Shown here piece after piece: positions 25,523 through 33,287 of a DNA stretch of 50,672 nucleotides. This DNA comes from Thiotrichales bacterium (GTDB lineage Bacteria > Pseudomonadota > Gammaproteobacteria > JAABTG01): the NCBI GenBank assembly GCA_011389995.1, contig JAABTG010000021.1, positions 1-50,672 of the forward strand, written 5' to 3'. Every line of letters starts with the position of its first letter. The first letter of the stretch is position 1. A program made the translations under genes and the position numbers. Below the pieces are notes generated by a model that ran no database searches, was not told the DNA's origin, and worked only from the letters and a program-made list of their open reading frames with translations.

Positions 25523-26083
25523 TTGAAAACACGTAATGCCTGGTTGCTGCTGGCGTGTCTGGGGGTGGGAATGGAAGCCCTGGCCCGGTCCGGTGCCGGG
25601 ACGGTCTTCATCGACAGCCGCCTGCTGGCGGGGCCGGCCTTCAACGCCGGGGTGGTGGCCCGGGTGCCGGCGGACACCCGGGTGGCCGTCGGTGAGGGTC
25701 AGGGCCTGTGGTTGCGGGTGCGGGTCGAAGAGACCGGCCAGGAGGGCTGGATCCGGCGTTTCGACGTCCGTACGGAAGAGAGGCAGAAGGCGGCGAAACA
25801 GCAATCCGGGGTCGGCGGATTGCTGGGGATGTTCTCCCGGAGCGGCAACCAGGGCGGGCGGGTGACCAATACCATCGGTATCCGCGGCCTCGACGCCGTG
25901 GATATCGGTAACGCCCGCTCGGACATGGCGCAGCTCCGGCGTCTCGAAGGTTTCCGCGCCGATATGGTGGAGGCGGCGAGCCTGGCCAGCGATGGCGGCT
26001 TGACGTCCCGGGACGTGGATTACGTGGAGGTGGTGGCCGAGGACCGGGACCGCGGGCCAGGTGGTCTGAACTTTGGTTTTTAG
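25523..26083 (+). CDS. Exported SH3-like protein of unknown function
   Basis: A 186-aa protein. The TTG start at 25523 is used because AAGGGG lies 6 bp upstream and the next residues form a signal peptide (KTRNAWLLLACLGVGMEALA). An SH3b-like segment follows (GPAFNAGVVARVPADTRVAV, LWLRVRVEETGQEGWIRRFDV) around residues 35-85. The second half (GGRVTNTIGIRGLDAVDI, MAQLRRLEGFRADMVEAASLA) is helical and unrecognised. It is followed by the M48 protease gene 108 bp later on the same strand, suggesting a shared role in the cell envelope. Confidence 0.72.
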   Translation: MKTRNAWLLLACLGVGMEALARSGAGTVFIDSRLLAGPAFNAGVVARVPADTRVAVGEGQGLWLRVRVEETGQEGWIRRFDVRTEERQKAAKQQSGVGGLLGMFSRSGNQGGRVTNTIGIRGLDAVDIGNARSDMAQLRRLEGFRADMVEAASLASDGGLTSRDVDYVEVVAEDRDRGPGGLNFGF

Positions 26084-26137
26084 GCCGCCGCGCCGAAGGG
26101 GGCGTGCGCGACGGTGCGAGAGCCGGGCCCGACGGGG

Positions 26138-26166
26138 CTGATGGGAGCCGGGACGGATTGAATCAG
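26138..26166. repeat. 29-bp CTGAT...AATCAG motif, copy 2
   Basis: The same 29-bp length and CGGGACGGATTGAATCAG-type end as at 23039-23067. Here the left arm has drifted, so only the outer CTGAT/ATCAG pairs. It lies 25 bp before the M48 protease start. Confidence 0.45.
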
Positions 26167-26190
26167 CATTTTGCGAGGAGGGTGGGGACA

Positions 26191-27039
26191 ATGGGTTTAC
26201 GCTTGACCATCTTCGGCGCGGCGCTGCTCTGGGTGGGCAGTGGCGCGGCCTTCGACTTCGGCGGCATCGACCTCGGCAAGGTGGGGGAGATGATCGGCAA
26301 GGCCCAGGAGGCGGTCACCGAAGTGGACGAACCGCGGGAGATCGAGCTGGGCACGGAGGTCTCGGCCCGCCTCCTGGGGGCCGCACCCCTGGTGGAGAAT
26401 GTCTCGGTCCAGCGCTACGTGAATCAGGTCGGCCTGTGGGTGGCCCGCCACAGCGAACGTCCGTCCCTGCCGTGGCGGTTCGGCGTCATCGATACCGATT
26501 CCATCAATGCCTTCGCGGCCCCCGGGGGCTATGTATTCATTACCCGGGGCCTGTTCATGTCCCTGCGCGACGAGGCGGAACTGGCGGGGGTGCTGGGTCA
26601 TGAGATCGTCCACGTGCTGCGCCGCCATCATCTGGACGCCATCCAGGAACAGGCCCGCCTGGGCCTGGCCGCCGACGTGGCCGGCATCATGGCGCGCCGT
26701 GACGGACGGCGTATCGATGCCCTGGTGAATGCCGGCATGGAGCTCTATACCAAGGGCCTCGATCGGGAGGACGAGCTCGAGGCCGACCGGGACGGTGTGG
26801 TGCTGGCCCAGCGCGCAGGCTATGCCCCGGATGGTCTGCGCGGCGTGCTGGTGACCCTGGAGGCCATGGGTGGCGCGAGTGATGCCCTGGCATTGCTGTT
26901 CAAGACCCACCCCGCCCCCGCGGACCGCCTGGCGGCCCTGGATGAGCGGCACGCCAGCCGCTGGCGCCATGGCCAGGACCTGCCACGCCTGCCCCGCCGC
27001 CTGGCCCAGTTCCAGCAGGCCCTGTACGAGCGCGGCTGA
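26191..27039 (+). CDS. M48-family zinc metalloprotease
   Basis: The 282-aa protein has a signal sequence (MGLRLTIFGAALLWVGSGAAF) and a single M48 peptidase domain. The zinc site is HEIVH (GVLGHEIVHVLRRHH, about residue 137), and the third ligand Glu lies in EDELEADRDGVVLAQRAGY. NAFAAPGGYVFITRGL is the substrate-edge strand typical of the BepA/LoiP group. These proteases act in the periplasm on outer-membrane proteins. It lacks the C-terminal TPR domain of BepA. ATG 26191 is preceded by GAGGAGGG. It probably shares a transcript with the SH3-like gene. Confidence 0.9.
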   Translation: MGLRLTIFGAALLWVGSGAAFDFGGIDLGKVGEMIGKAQEAVTEVDEPREIELGTEVSARLLGAAPLVENVSVQRYVNQVGLWVARHSERPSLPWRFGVIDTDSINAFAAPGGYVFITRGLFMSLRDEAELAGVLGHEIVHVLRRHHLDAIQEQARLGLAADVAGIMARRDGRRIDALVNAGMELYTKGLDREDELEADRDGVVLAQRAGYAPDGLRGVLVTLEAMGGASDALALLFKTHPAPADRLAALDERHASRWRHGQDLPRLPRRLAQFQQALYERG

Positions 27040-27224
27040 GGCCGGGAAAGAGACGAAAGGGGAGGCCCGCGCCACTCCCTCAATGTGGCCGCGTAGATGG
27101 CGGTGATCCCGGAGCTGGCCGACGGCACCGAGGTCCCGGTGGTGGGGCCGGTACGCCAGGTGGACGACGGCCATGCCCATGCCCATGGATGGAGTGGCCG
27201 GCGGGCTGCGCCCGCAGGTGGGTC

Positions 27225-27243
27225 GACCGCCGCCGCGGCGGTC
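27225..27243 (-). terminator. GC-rich hairpin after the PLDc_N gene
   Basis: A near-perfect 19-bp palindrome (GACCGCCGC / GCGGCGGTC) begins 4 bp after the stop of the leftward gene and could stop its transcription. There is no U-run. The rest of 27040-27224 holds no recognised gene. Confidence 0.4.
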
Positions 27244-27246
27244 AGG

Positions 27247-27447
27247 CTATCTCAGGGACCGGCTGTCACCGCTGGGGCCGAAGATGAACCACAGGATGAG
27301 GCCGAGCAACGGCAGCAGGATGATGAGGACTATCCACAGTACCTTGGCGCCGGTGGAGGCGCCGCTCTGCACCGTCTTGACGATGGCGTAGATGTCCAGG
27401 ACGAGGAGGATGAGCCCGAACAGCCCGCCGATTTCCAAACCCATCAT
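27247..27447 (-). CDS. PLDc_N-domain small membrane protein
   Basis: A 66-aa protein made of two hydrophobic helices (GLEIGGLFGLILLVLDIYAIVKTV and AKVLWIVLIILLPLLGLILWFIFGP). The pattern W-x-x-x-I-x-L-P-x-x-G-x-x-x-W/Y-x-x-G-P is that of the PLDc_N family found at the N-terminus of cardiolipin synthases and also as stand-alone small proteins. The function of stand-alone forms is unknown. AAGGAA is 9 bp before ATG 27447. It lies 74 bp after the BLUF gene on the same strand. Confidence 0.88.
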   Translation of the reverse strand: MMGLEIGGLFGLILLVLDIYAIVKTVQSGASTGAKVLWIVLIILLPLLGLILWFIFGPSGDSRSLR

Positions 27448-27521
27448 GGTTTGCGGTTCCTTGTGTTTGATTGGGGGTGTACCTGCCGGAGTTTACCAGC
27501 CTGGCGGCCGGCAGGAAGGGG

Positions 27522-27938
27522 CTACATGGTGTCCCTGAAAAGGTTGAGCAGCTCCCAGCAGCGACCTTCATCCCCCGTGAAGACCTCCCCGGTGAAGGGG
27601 CTGTTCAGGAACGGGCTGTAACCGGGAGTGGTTTGCAGGGCCGGATCATCCAGGTTGCGAAAGCCCATGGACCAGTCGCCGAACTGGCGCCGGGGGGACT
27701 CGTCCTGCTCGACGATGATGACCCCATGGTGGCGGGGGTCTGCCTGTATGGTGTCCATGAGTCCGAGGACGGCGCCTCTCTCCCCTTCCAGGGCCTGCAT
27801 GAAGTTGCCTTCCTTGTAGAGCAGCATGCCGGTGATGCCCAGACCTGCGTTCTTCCCGCGGGACTGGGCCAGCAGCGCCATGAGGTCCGATTCGCCGAAC
27901 AGGACCGTGGCGGAACTCACATACACCAGGTGGTACAT
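27522..27938 (-). CDS. Stand-alone BLUF-domain blue-light sensor
   Basis: The 138-aa protein is a BLUF flavin photoreceptor. The residues of the light-driven hydrogen-bond switch are all present with exact family spacing: Tyr6 (YHLVYVSSA), Asn30 (SRGKNAGLGITG) and Gln48 (GNFMQALEG), matching AppA Tyr21/Asn45/Gln63. DWSMGF provides the C-terminal Trp/Met pair. There is no output domain; about 40 residues after the BLUF core are PGYSPFLNSPFTGEVF and a helix, which may form the interaction surface as in PixD-type proteins. It begins 1 bp after the inositol-monophosphatase gene, so it belongs to that operon; its partner is unknown. Confidence 0.92.
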   Translation of the reverse strand: MYHLVYVSSATVLFGESDLMALLAQSRGKNAGLGITGMLLYKEGNFMQALEGERGAVLGLMDTIQADPRHHGVIIVEQDESPRRQFGDWSMGFRNLDDPALQTTPGYSPFLNSPFTGEVFTGDEGRCWELLNLFRDTM

Positions 27939-27939
27939 C

Positions 27940-28734
27940 TCATCCTCCCCGGATCCAGTCGCGCCAGGCCTCGAACAGGTTGCCGTCCAGGGCCACCATG
28001 GCGGAACGGGGCGCGATGGAATCCTCGAATACGGGCTCGTCATCCAGGGTGGCGGCCCGGCCCCCGGCCTCCTCGAGGATGAGCAGCCCGGCGGCATAGT
28101 CCCACAGTTTCTGGCGCCCGTGCAGATAGACATGGAAACGGTCGGCGGCCACCCAGCACCAGTCCAGGGCCACCGAGCCGAAACTGCGCTGGGAGGCGTA
28201 GGGCGGGTCCTCGGCGAGGCGCCGGGCGAGGGCCCCCGGCAGGCGCTTGAAGTCCACCGCCGCCACGCAGCGCTTGAGGGGCATGGCGCCGGTCACGGCC
28301 TCCAGACGCTCGCCGTTCAGCCAGGCGCCGCCGCCGGCCACGGCGTGAAACATCTCGTCCCGCTCCGGGTCGTATACCACCCCCATCACCACCCGGCCGT
28401 GGGCCAGCAGGGCCAGGGACACCGAGTAATAGGGTATCCCCGCCGCGAAGTTGGTGGTGCCGTCCAGGGGGTCCAGCACCCACAGGCCCGCGGTGGCAGT
28501 GGCCTGCTGGTGACTCTGCTGGGCCGTGGTCATCTCCTCCCCGAGGAGGCCGATGGCCGGCCAGTGGTGGGCGAGGGTGTCGGCGAGCCGGGCCTGCATG
28601 GCATGGTCCACCCGGGTGACGATGCTGCCGTCCTGCTTGAATTCCCGCTTTACGCGGTTGAAGGAGGGCAGGAGTTCCTCACGGGCCGCGGTGCGTACCA
28701 GGCGGATGAGGAGGTGGATGTCAGGGAGGGTCAT
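27940..28734 (-). CDS. Inositol monophosphatase family protein
   Basis: The 264-aa protein has the metal- and phosphate-binding motifs of the IMPase/CysQ family: GEE (about residue 65), WVLDPLDGTTNFAAGIPYYSVSLAL (about 84-108) and LWDYAAGLLILEEAGG (about 212-227). Family members remove phosphate from inositol phosphates, PAP or fructose-1,6-bisphosphate; it is not clearly SuhB. The ATG overlaps the stop of the upstream kinase gene (ATGA), and the next gene (BLUF) begins 1 bp after it. With the sugar-kinase-like neighbour, a sugar- or polyol-phosphate role is plausible. Confidence 0.88.
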   Translation of the reverse strand: MTLPDIHLLIRLVRTAAREELLPSFNRVKREFKQDGSIVTRVDHAMQARLADTLAHHWPAIGLLGEEMTTAQQSHQQATATAGLWVLDPLDGTTNFAAGIPYYSVSLALLAHGRVVMGVVYDPERDEMFHAVAGGGAWLNGERLEAVTGAMPLKRCVAAVDFKRLPGALARRLAEDPPYASQRSFGSVALDWCWVAADRFHVYLHGRQKLWDYAAGLLILEEAGGRAATLDDEPVFEDSIAPRSAMVALDGNLFEAWRDWIRGG

Positions 28735-29933
28735 GGGGGCGTCGTTCCGATAGCGGAGCCGGAGTCTCTCATGCCCCGGGCCTCACGCTCCACTACGGCC
28801 ACCAGCTCTCCATGGCGGGCCTCCAGGGCCTGGAGAAGCCGCTGCTGACGATGGGCCCGGCGCAGGTTGTCGCCGGCCTGGCGCACCGGGAAATAGCTAT
28901 CCCCGGTGACATGGTCGGTGAGGAAACGGGCGGCCAGCTCCAGGGTGATGGCCGCCGGCCCATGGGCCATGAGGGCCAGCTCGGTGGCGCCTAGCCAGCC
29001 GGGACGGGCGTGGATATAGCCCGCCGCGGCGGCGGCGAAATGGGCCATCTCCAGGGACGGGGAGGCCGCGACCATGTCATCCTCGCCCGCGCCGGCGATG
29101 GTGGAACGTACCAGATCACCGAAGTCGTGGACTATGGTGCCGGGCATCACCGTGTCCAGATCCACCACGCACAGCACCTCCGGGCGGTCGTCGTCGAACA
29201 GCACGTTGTTCAGCTTGGTGTCGTTATGGCAGATACGCCGGGGCAGCCTGCCATCCGCCAGGGCGCGGGGAATGAGGCCGGCGAGCTCGCGCCGCGCCAG
29301 CAGGTCCGTGGCCAGCTCGGCGGTCTCCGCCGCGCGCCCGAGGGGGTCTTCCAGGAGGGCCTGCTCCAGGGCCACCAGGCGTCGCGGGGTATCGTGGAAG
29401 CCGGGCAGGGTGGTCTTCAGGGGCGGGGGCGGCAGGTCATCCAGGGCGAGACTGAAACCGGCGAAGGCCCGGGCGGCGGCCTTCACCCATGGCGTCCCCG
29501 GGGGACGGTCGTGGGCCGTGCCTCCCTCCACGTAGTGGAAGGTGCGCCACCAGTCGCCCCGGGAGTCCACGAACCACGGCCGGCCATCCACGGCCGGTAC
29601 CAGGGTCAGCACCCGGCGCCGGCGTTCGCCGGCCGACATGCCCGGCCGGGTGGTTGCCTGCAGGTGCCCGGATACCCGCTCCAGGTTCTCCATCACCTCC
29701 CCGGGGTGATGGAACACCCCCAGGTTGAGGCGTTGATGGACCCGCCGCGCCGGGGGGGCCAGCTCCGGGTAATGGGCCAGGAAGGTGTGGTGGATGCGGC
29801 CGCTGCCCAGGGCCTCCCAGCGGGCGCCGGTGGCGGGCAGGCCGAAACCCGCCGCTATTTCCGAAATGGAGTGGGCCGAAATGGAGTGGGCCGTAATGGG
29901 ACTGCCGGCGACGGGCGTGGTGGGGGAAGTCAT
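28731..29933 (-). CDS. Aminoglycoside phosphotransferase-fold kinase (NahK-like)
   Basis: The 400-aa protein has the APH kinase core: catalytic loop CHNDTKLNNVLFD (about residue 249-261) and metal-binding VVDLDTVMPGTIVHDFGDLVRS. The ATP-binding N-lobe is around SGRIHHTFLA. HNDxKxxNVL plus DLDTxMPGxxxxDFGD is the pattern of the N-acetylhexosamine/homoserine-kinase-like branch rather than antibiotic kinases, so a sugar 1-kinase activity is likely. ATG 29933 is used. Near the N-terminus, AHSIS is encoded twice by a 15-bp tandem duplication (about 29863-29892). The next gene (IMPase family) is coupled by ATGA. Confidence 0.82.
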   Translation of the reverse strand: MTSPTTPVAGSPITAHSISAHSISEIAAGFGLPATGARWEALGSGRIHHTFLAHYPELAPPARRVHQRLNLGVFHHPGEVMENLERVSGHLQATTRPGMSAGERRRRVLTLVPAVDGRPWFVDSRGDWWRTFHYVEGGTAHDRPPGTPWVKAAARAFAGFSLALDDLPPPPLKTTLPGFHDTPRRLVALEQALLEDPLGRAAETAELATDLLARRELAGLIPRALADGRLPRRICHNDTKLNNVLFDDDRPEVLCVVDLDTVMPGTIVHDFGDLVRSTIAGAGEDDMVAASPSLEMAHFAAAAAGYIHARPGWLGATELALMAHGPAAITLELAARFLTDHVTGDSYFPVRQAGDNLRRAHRQQRLLQALEARHGELVAVVEREARGMRDSGSAIGTTPP

Positions 29934-29947
29934 GGTGTTCGGGCGGC

Positions 29948-30139
29948 TCAGGGAAAGGCCACGCCGCGTTGTGCCAGCCAGCGGGCGAAGCGCCGGTTCT
30001 TCTCCTCCATGCTGCAGGTGGGCGGCAGGGTGTCGAGGTAATGCCCGTAGGCCTCCTGCAGCTCGAGCCGGCGGGCGGGCGGGAGCTCGCCCCATGGAAT
30101 GGGTGGGGTGGCGGGAGTGTGCTCGGGCGGGCTGGTCAT
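29948..30139 (-). CDS. Small conserved hypothetical protein
   Basis: About 63 residues. The conserved-looking part is IPWGELPPARRLELQEAYGHYLDTLPPTCSMEEKNRRFARWLAQRGVAF, a charged helical segment that looks under selection, ending 15 bp before the kinase gene start. ATG 30139 gives MTSPPEHTP; a start at 30211 would add 24 residues but reaches into the sbcB promoter area. No ribosome binding site is clear for either. The function is unknown. It is divergent from sbcB. Confidence 0.6.
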   Translation of the reverse strand: MTSPPEHTPATPPIPWGELPPARRLELQEAYGHYLDTLPPTCSMEEKNRRFARWLAQRGVAFP

Positions 30140-30193
30140 GTCGAAGCGTGTCTGGAGTTCACGGACGTGGGTCGCACAACGATGCCAGTACCC

Positions 30194-30210
30194 TGGTAAA
30201 TCACTTACCA
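30194..30210. promoter_or_regulatory. TGGTAA-N5-TTACCA dyad upstream of sbcB
   Basis: A perfect 6-bp inverted repeat with a 5-bp spacer lies 51 bp before the sbcB ATG, in the divergent spacer. Its size fits a dimeric repressor site. No candidate regulator is encoded nearby. Confidence 0.35.
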
Positions 30211-30261
30211 TGGCGTGCCAGGGATTGGCAATATGCCGATTATCGTCGACAAAGGAGCGCC

Positions 30262-31707
30262 ATGGCCACCAGAACCACCCTCTACTGGCATGACTACGAG
30301 ACCTTCGGTGTGGACCCGCGGCGGGACCGGCCGGTGCAGTTCGCGGGCCTGCGTACCGACGAGAATCTCCACCCGGTGGGGGAAGCCCTGGAGCTCTACT
30401 GCCGTCCCACGGACGACTACCTGCCCCACCCCGAGGCCTGCCTCATCACCGGCATCACCCCCCAGAAGGCCCTGGAGAAGGGGGTCTCCGAACGGGAGTT
30501 CATCACCCGCATCCACCACGAGCTGGCCCGGCCCGGCACCTGCGGCGTGGGCTACAACTCCATGCGCTTCGACGACGAGGTGACCCGCCATACCCTCTAC
30601 CGCAACCTCGTGGACCCCTACGGCCGGGAATGGAAGAACGGCAATTCCCGCTGGGACATCATCGACATGGTGCGCCTCACCTATGCACTGCGGCCGGCCG
30701 GCATCCGGTGGCCGCGGCGCGACGACGGCCACCCCAGCTTTCGCCTCGAGGACCTCACGGCGGCCAACGACATCCCCCACGGCGCGGCCCACGACGCCCT
30801 CGCCGACGTGCGCGCCACCATCGCCGTGGCGCGGCTGGTGAAGACCCACCAGCCACGGCTCTACGACTACGTCTACGGCCACCGCGGCAAGCAGGCGGTG
30901 GCCCGCCTGCTGGTGCCGGGCAGCGGCGTACCGGTGCTCCATGCCTCGGCCCGCTATCCCGCCGCCAGCGGTTGCACCACGGCGGTGCTGCCCCTGGCCT
31001 GGCACCCCACCAACCGCAACGGCGTGGTGGTGTGCGACCTGCGCCACGATCCCCAACAGGTCATCACGGCCGACGAGACGGCATTGCGGGAATGGCTGTT
31101 CAGCGGCGCGGAGGACCTGCCCGAGGGGGTGGTGCGGCCGCCCCTCAAGGTGGTGCATATCAATCACGCCCCCGTGGTGGTGCCCCTCAATACCCTGGAC
31201 GACGAGGCGGCCCAGCGCATCGGCCTGGATCGCGACACCATCGCCCGCCATGTCGCCGCCCTCGGGGAGGCCGGCGACCTCACGGGGCGCATGCATCGGC
31301 TGTTTCAGCGCGACGAGTCCCTCCCGCCCCAGGACCCGGAGGTGGCCCTCTACAGCGGCGGTTTCATCGGCGACGACGACAGGCGGGCCCTCGACGCCCT
31401 GCTGGCGGGGCCGCCGGAGGCCCTGGCGAATATCCCCACTTTCAGGGATGAGCGGTTGGAGGAGCTGGTGTTCCGCTTTCGTGCCCGCAACCATCCCGAA
31501 ACCCTGGATGCCGAGGAGGGGCGGCGGTGGGAAGGCTATCGGCGCCATCGTCTCCTCGGCCCCGAGGCCGGCTCGGGGCTGGGGCTGGAGGCCTACTTCG
31601 CCACCATCGAGGGCCTGGCCCGGGAACGCCCGGCGCCGGCGGATCAGGCCGTGCTGGAGGCCCTCCGGGCCTACGGCGAGGCCCTGAGGGCGGGACTGAC
31701 GGTTTAG
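30262..31707 (+). CDS. sbcB: Exodeoxyribonuclease I
   Basis: SbcB/ExoI degrades single-stranded DNA 3' to 5' and takes part in recombination and mismatch repair. The 481-aa protein starts with the DEDDh exonuclease domain: LYWHDYETFGVDPRRDRPVQFAGLRTD, then TGITPQKALEKG, GYNSMRFDDEVTR and AHDALADVRATIAVARL with the catalytic His-Asp. The exonuclease C-terminal domain (SH3-like plus helical) follows, with HINHAPVV and YSGGFIGDDDR. Full length compares well with E. coli (475). AAAGGAG lies 7 bp before ATG 30262. Confidence 0.95.
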   Translation: MATRTTLYWHDYETFGVDPRRDRPVQFAGLRTDENLHPVGEALELYCRPTDDYLPHPEACLITGITPQKALEKGVSEREFITRIHHELARPGTCGVGYNSMRFDDEVTRHTLYRNLVDPYGREWKNGNSRWDIIDMVRLTYALRPAGIRWPRRDDGHPSFRLEDLTAANDIPHGAAHDALADVRATIAVARLVKTHQPRLYDYVYGHRGKQAVARLLVPGSGVPVLHASARYPAASGCTTAVLPLAWHPTNRNGVVVCDLRHDPQQVITADETALREWLFSGAEDLPEGVVRPPLKVVHINHAPVVVPLNTLDDEAAQRIGLDRDTIARHVAALGEAGDLTGRMHRLFQRDESLPPQDPEVALYSGGFIGDDDRRALDALLAGPPEALANIPTFRDERLEELVFRFRARNHPETLDAEEGRRWEGYRRHRLLGPEAGSGLGLEAYFATIEGLARERPAPADQAVLEALRAYGEALRAGLTV

Positions 31708-31714
31708 ACGGCCC

Positions 31715-32356
31715 TCAGAACTGGTCCCAGCGACGCTGCTGGCGCCAGGGGATGCGCGGGATGATGAGGCCGAACAGCAGGCTGCCCAGGGCCACCGCGG
31801 CGCCCATCAGGAACCAGTCGCGACCCGACTCGTCCTTCAGGGCCGCATTCTCCAGCTCCAATGCCCGCAGGCGCTCCCGGGCCTCCAGCACCTCCTGCTG
31901 GAAACGCTTGTTCTCCTCCTCGATGGCCAGGGTGCGCCCGGCGGTCTGGCGGATGTCCTCCAGCTCTTCCCGGGTCTGTGCGAGGGCCTCCCGGGTGGTG
32001 GCCAACTCGCTGGCGGTATCCCTCAGCCGGGCGTTCTCGGCGCTGAGCTCCGCCACCCGCTCGGTGAGGGTGGACAGCTGGTCCCGGGCGGCCGGGCTGG
32101 TCATGAGATAGCGGGTCAGCACCCAGCCTTGTGCGCCGTCCGCGGTGCGCACCCGGCTGTAGCCGGTGTCGGAGGTCTCGAGCACGGTGAGGGGGGTGCC
32201 GCTCTTGACCATGCGCAGGATCTTGTGGCCGGTGCTGGTGCCCGCACGCAGGGGGATGCTCAGCTGGTCGGTGGCATAGCGCATCGTCTGGGCGGGGACG
32301 GCGGCGGACATGACGAGCAGGACGGACAGGAAGAGGAGACGGAGCACAGAGGACAC
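31715..32356 (-). CDS. TIGR04211-type SH3-domain membrane protein (YgiM-like)
   Basis: About 213 residues: a signal peptide (VSSVLRLLFLSVLLVMSAAVPAQ), an SH3b domain (RYATDQLSIPLRAGTSTGHK to GWVLTRYL, about 28-90), a long coiled coil (about 95-175, heptads in LTERVAELSAENARLRDT) and a C-terminal membrane helix (WFLMGAAVALGSLLFGLIIPRIP) ending in basic residues. This is the layout of the TIGR04211/YgiM family, presumed to bind the cell wall and be anchored in the inner membrane. The start is GTG 32356 or GTG 32347; neither has a strong ribosome binding site. It converges on sbcB with 7 bp between stops. Confidence 0.85.
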   Translation of the reverse strand: MSSVLRLLFLSVLLVMSAAVPAQTMRYATDQLSIPLRAGTSTGHKILRMVKSGTPLTVLETSDTGYSRVRTADGAQGWVLTRYLMTSPAARDQLSTLTERVAELSAENARLRDTASELATTREALAQTREELEDIRQTAGRTLAIEEENKRFQQEVLEARERLRALELENAALKDESGRDWFLMGAAVALGSLLFGLIIPRIPWRQQRRWDQF

Positions 32357-32468
32357 CAGGTTGCAGTGAGCCGGCAATAGTAGGGCCTCGGCCCGGCGGC
32401 TGCAATGTCCGTCCCGGTGTCCCCGGGGGGCCGCCGTCACAGGCAGGGCGGCCCCTCGGGACCGGGGG

Positions 32469-33287
32469 TCAACCGCCGCCGAACACCTTCTTCAGGAGTT
32501 CGGTGGAACGGGCCGCGGGATTCTCGCGGATCCGTTGCTCCTCCTCCGCCAGCTTGAGGAACAGGCCGTCCACCGCCCCGGTGGTGACGTGCTGGTCGAG
32601 GTCGAGGCTGCCACTGTCCACGAAGCCCGACAGCATGTTGCCGGCCTGGCCCGCCATGCGCTTGTAGGCCGCGGTGACGCCGGCCTTGTCCGTGGCCTCC
32701 TCCACGATGGGCCGGATGGCCTGCCGGATGCGCTCACCGGAGGTCCGGCGCAGGTATTGGGTGGCGGCATCGTCGGGGCCGTTGAGGATGGCCTTGGCGT
32801 CCTCGATGGTCATGGCCTCGACGCTGTCGCGGAAGATGTCGAGGGTCTCGGGCACGGCGCGCTCGGCGGCGTGGTTCATGGTCTGGACGAAATTGTCCGC
32901 GAGCTCGTCCTGGCCGAAGCGCCGCAGGGTGGATTCCACCGGCTGGAGGGGCTTGGGCATGGGGATCCTGACGGCGGGGTCATCGAGGAAGCCGCCATCG
33001 CGTCCCAGGTAATCGATGGCCCGCTGGATACCCACGTCCAGGGCCTCCTTCAGGCCGCCGGCCACCTCCGAGCCGGACAGCGCCGCGGCCGTCGTGGCCT
33101 CGGTGCCACCGGCCCCCTTGACGGTCTCCTCGGCCTTCTTGAGGAGGTCCCGCCAGTCGGCATGGGCGGCAGGGGGAGCGGCCACCACGCCCGCAAGGAA
33201 CACCGCCGCGACGGCGGCGGTGGGGATGAAACGACGCCCGCGGACATCGGCGATGGATGCGGGGGGGATGGGGGTCGGGGGCCTCAT
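32469..33287 (-). CDS. DUF4197 family exported protein
   Basis: A 272-aa protein with a long N-region and signal peptide (RRFIPTAAVAAVFLAGVVAAPPAAHA), then the helical DUF4197 domain: SGLKEAL-type GGLKEALDVGIQRAIDYLGRDGGFLDDPAVRIPMP, RRFGQDELADNFVQTMNHAAERAVP, EDAKAILNGPDDAATQYLRR, and FLKLAEEEQRIRENPAARSTELLKKVFG. The function is unknown. Its ATG shares a base with the stop of the upstream ATPase gene (TGATG), so it is translationally coupled to a membrane ATPase, an arrangement I do not recognise as standard for DUF4197, which more often stands alone. Confidence 0.87.
   Translation of the reverse strand: MRPPTPIPPASIADVRGRRFIPTAAVAAVFLAGVVAAPPAAHADWRDLLKKAEETVKGAGGTEATTAAALSGSEVAGGLKEALDVGIQRAIDYLGRDGGFLDDPAVRIPMPKPLQPVESTLRRFGQDELADNFVQTMNHAAERAVPETLDIFRDSVEAMTIEDAKAILNGPDDAATQYLRRTSGERIRQAIRPIVEEATDKAGVTAAYKRMAGQAGNMLSGFVDSGSLDLDQHVTTGAVDGLFLKLAEEEQRIRENPAARSTELLKKVFGGG

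Noticed and set aside
26197..27186. Long minus-strand frame opposite the M48 gene
   Set aside because: The plus strand encodes a clear metalloprotease with HEIVH; the antisense product is Gly/His/Gln-rich without motifs.
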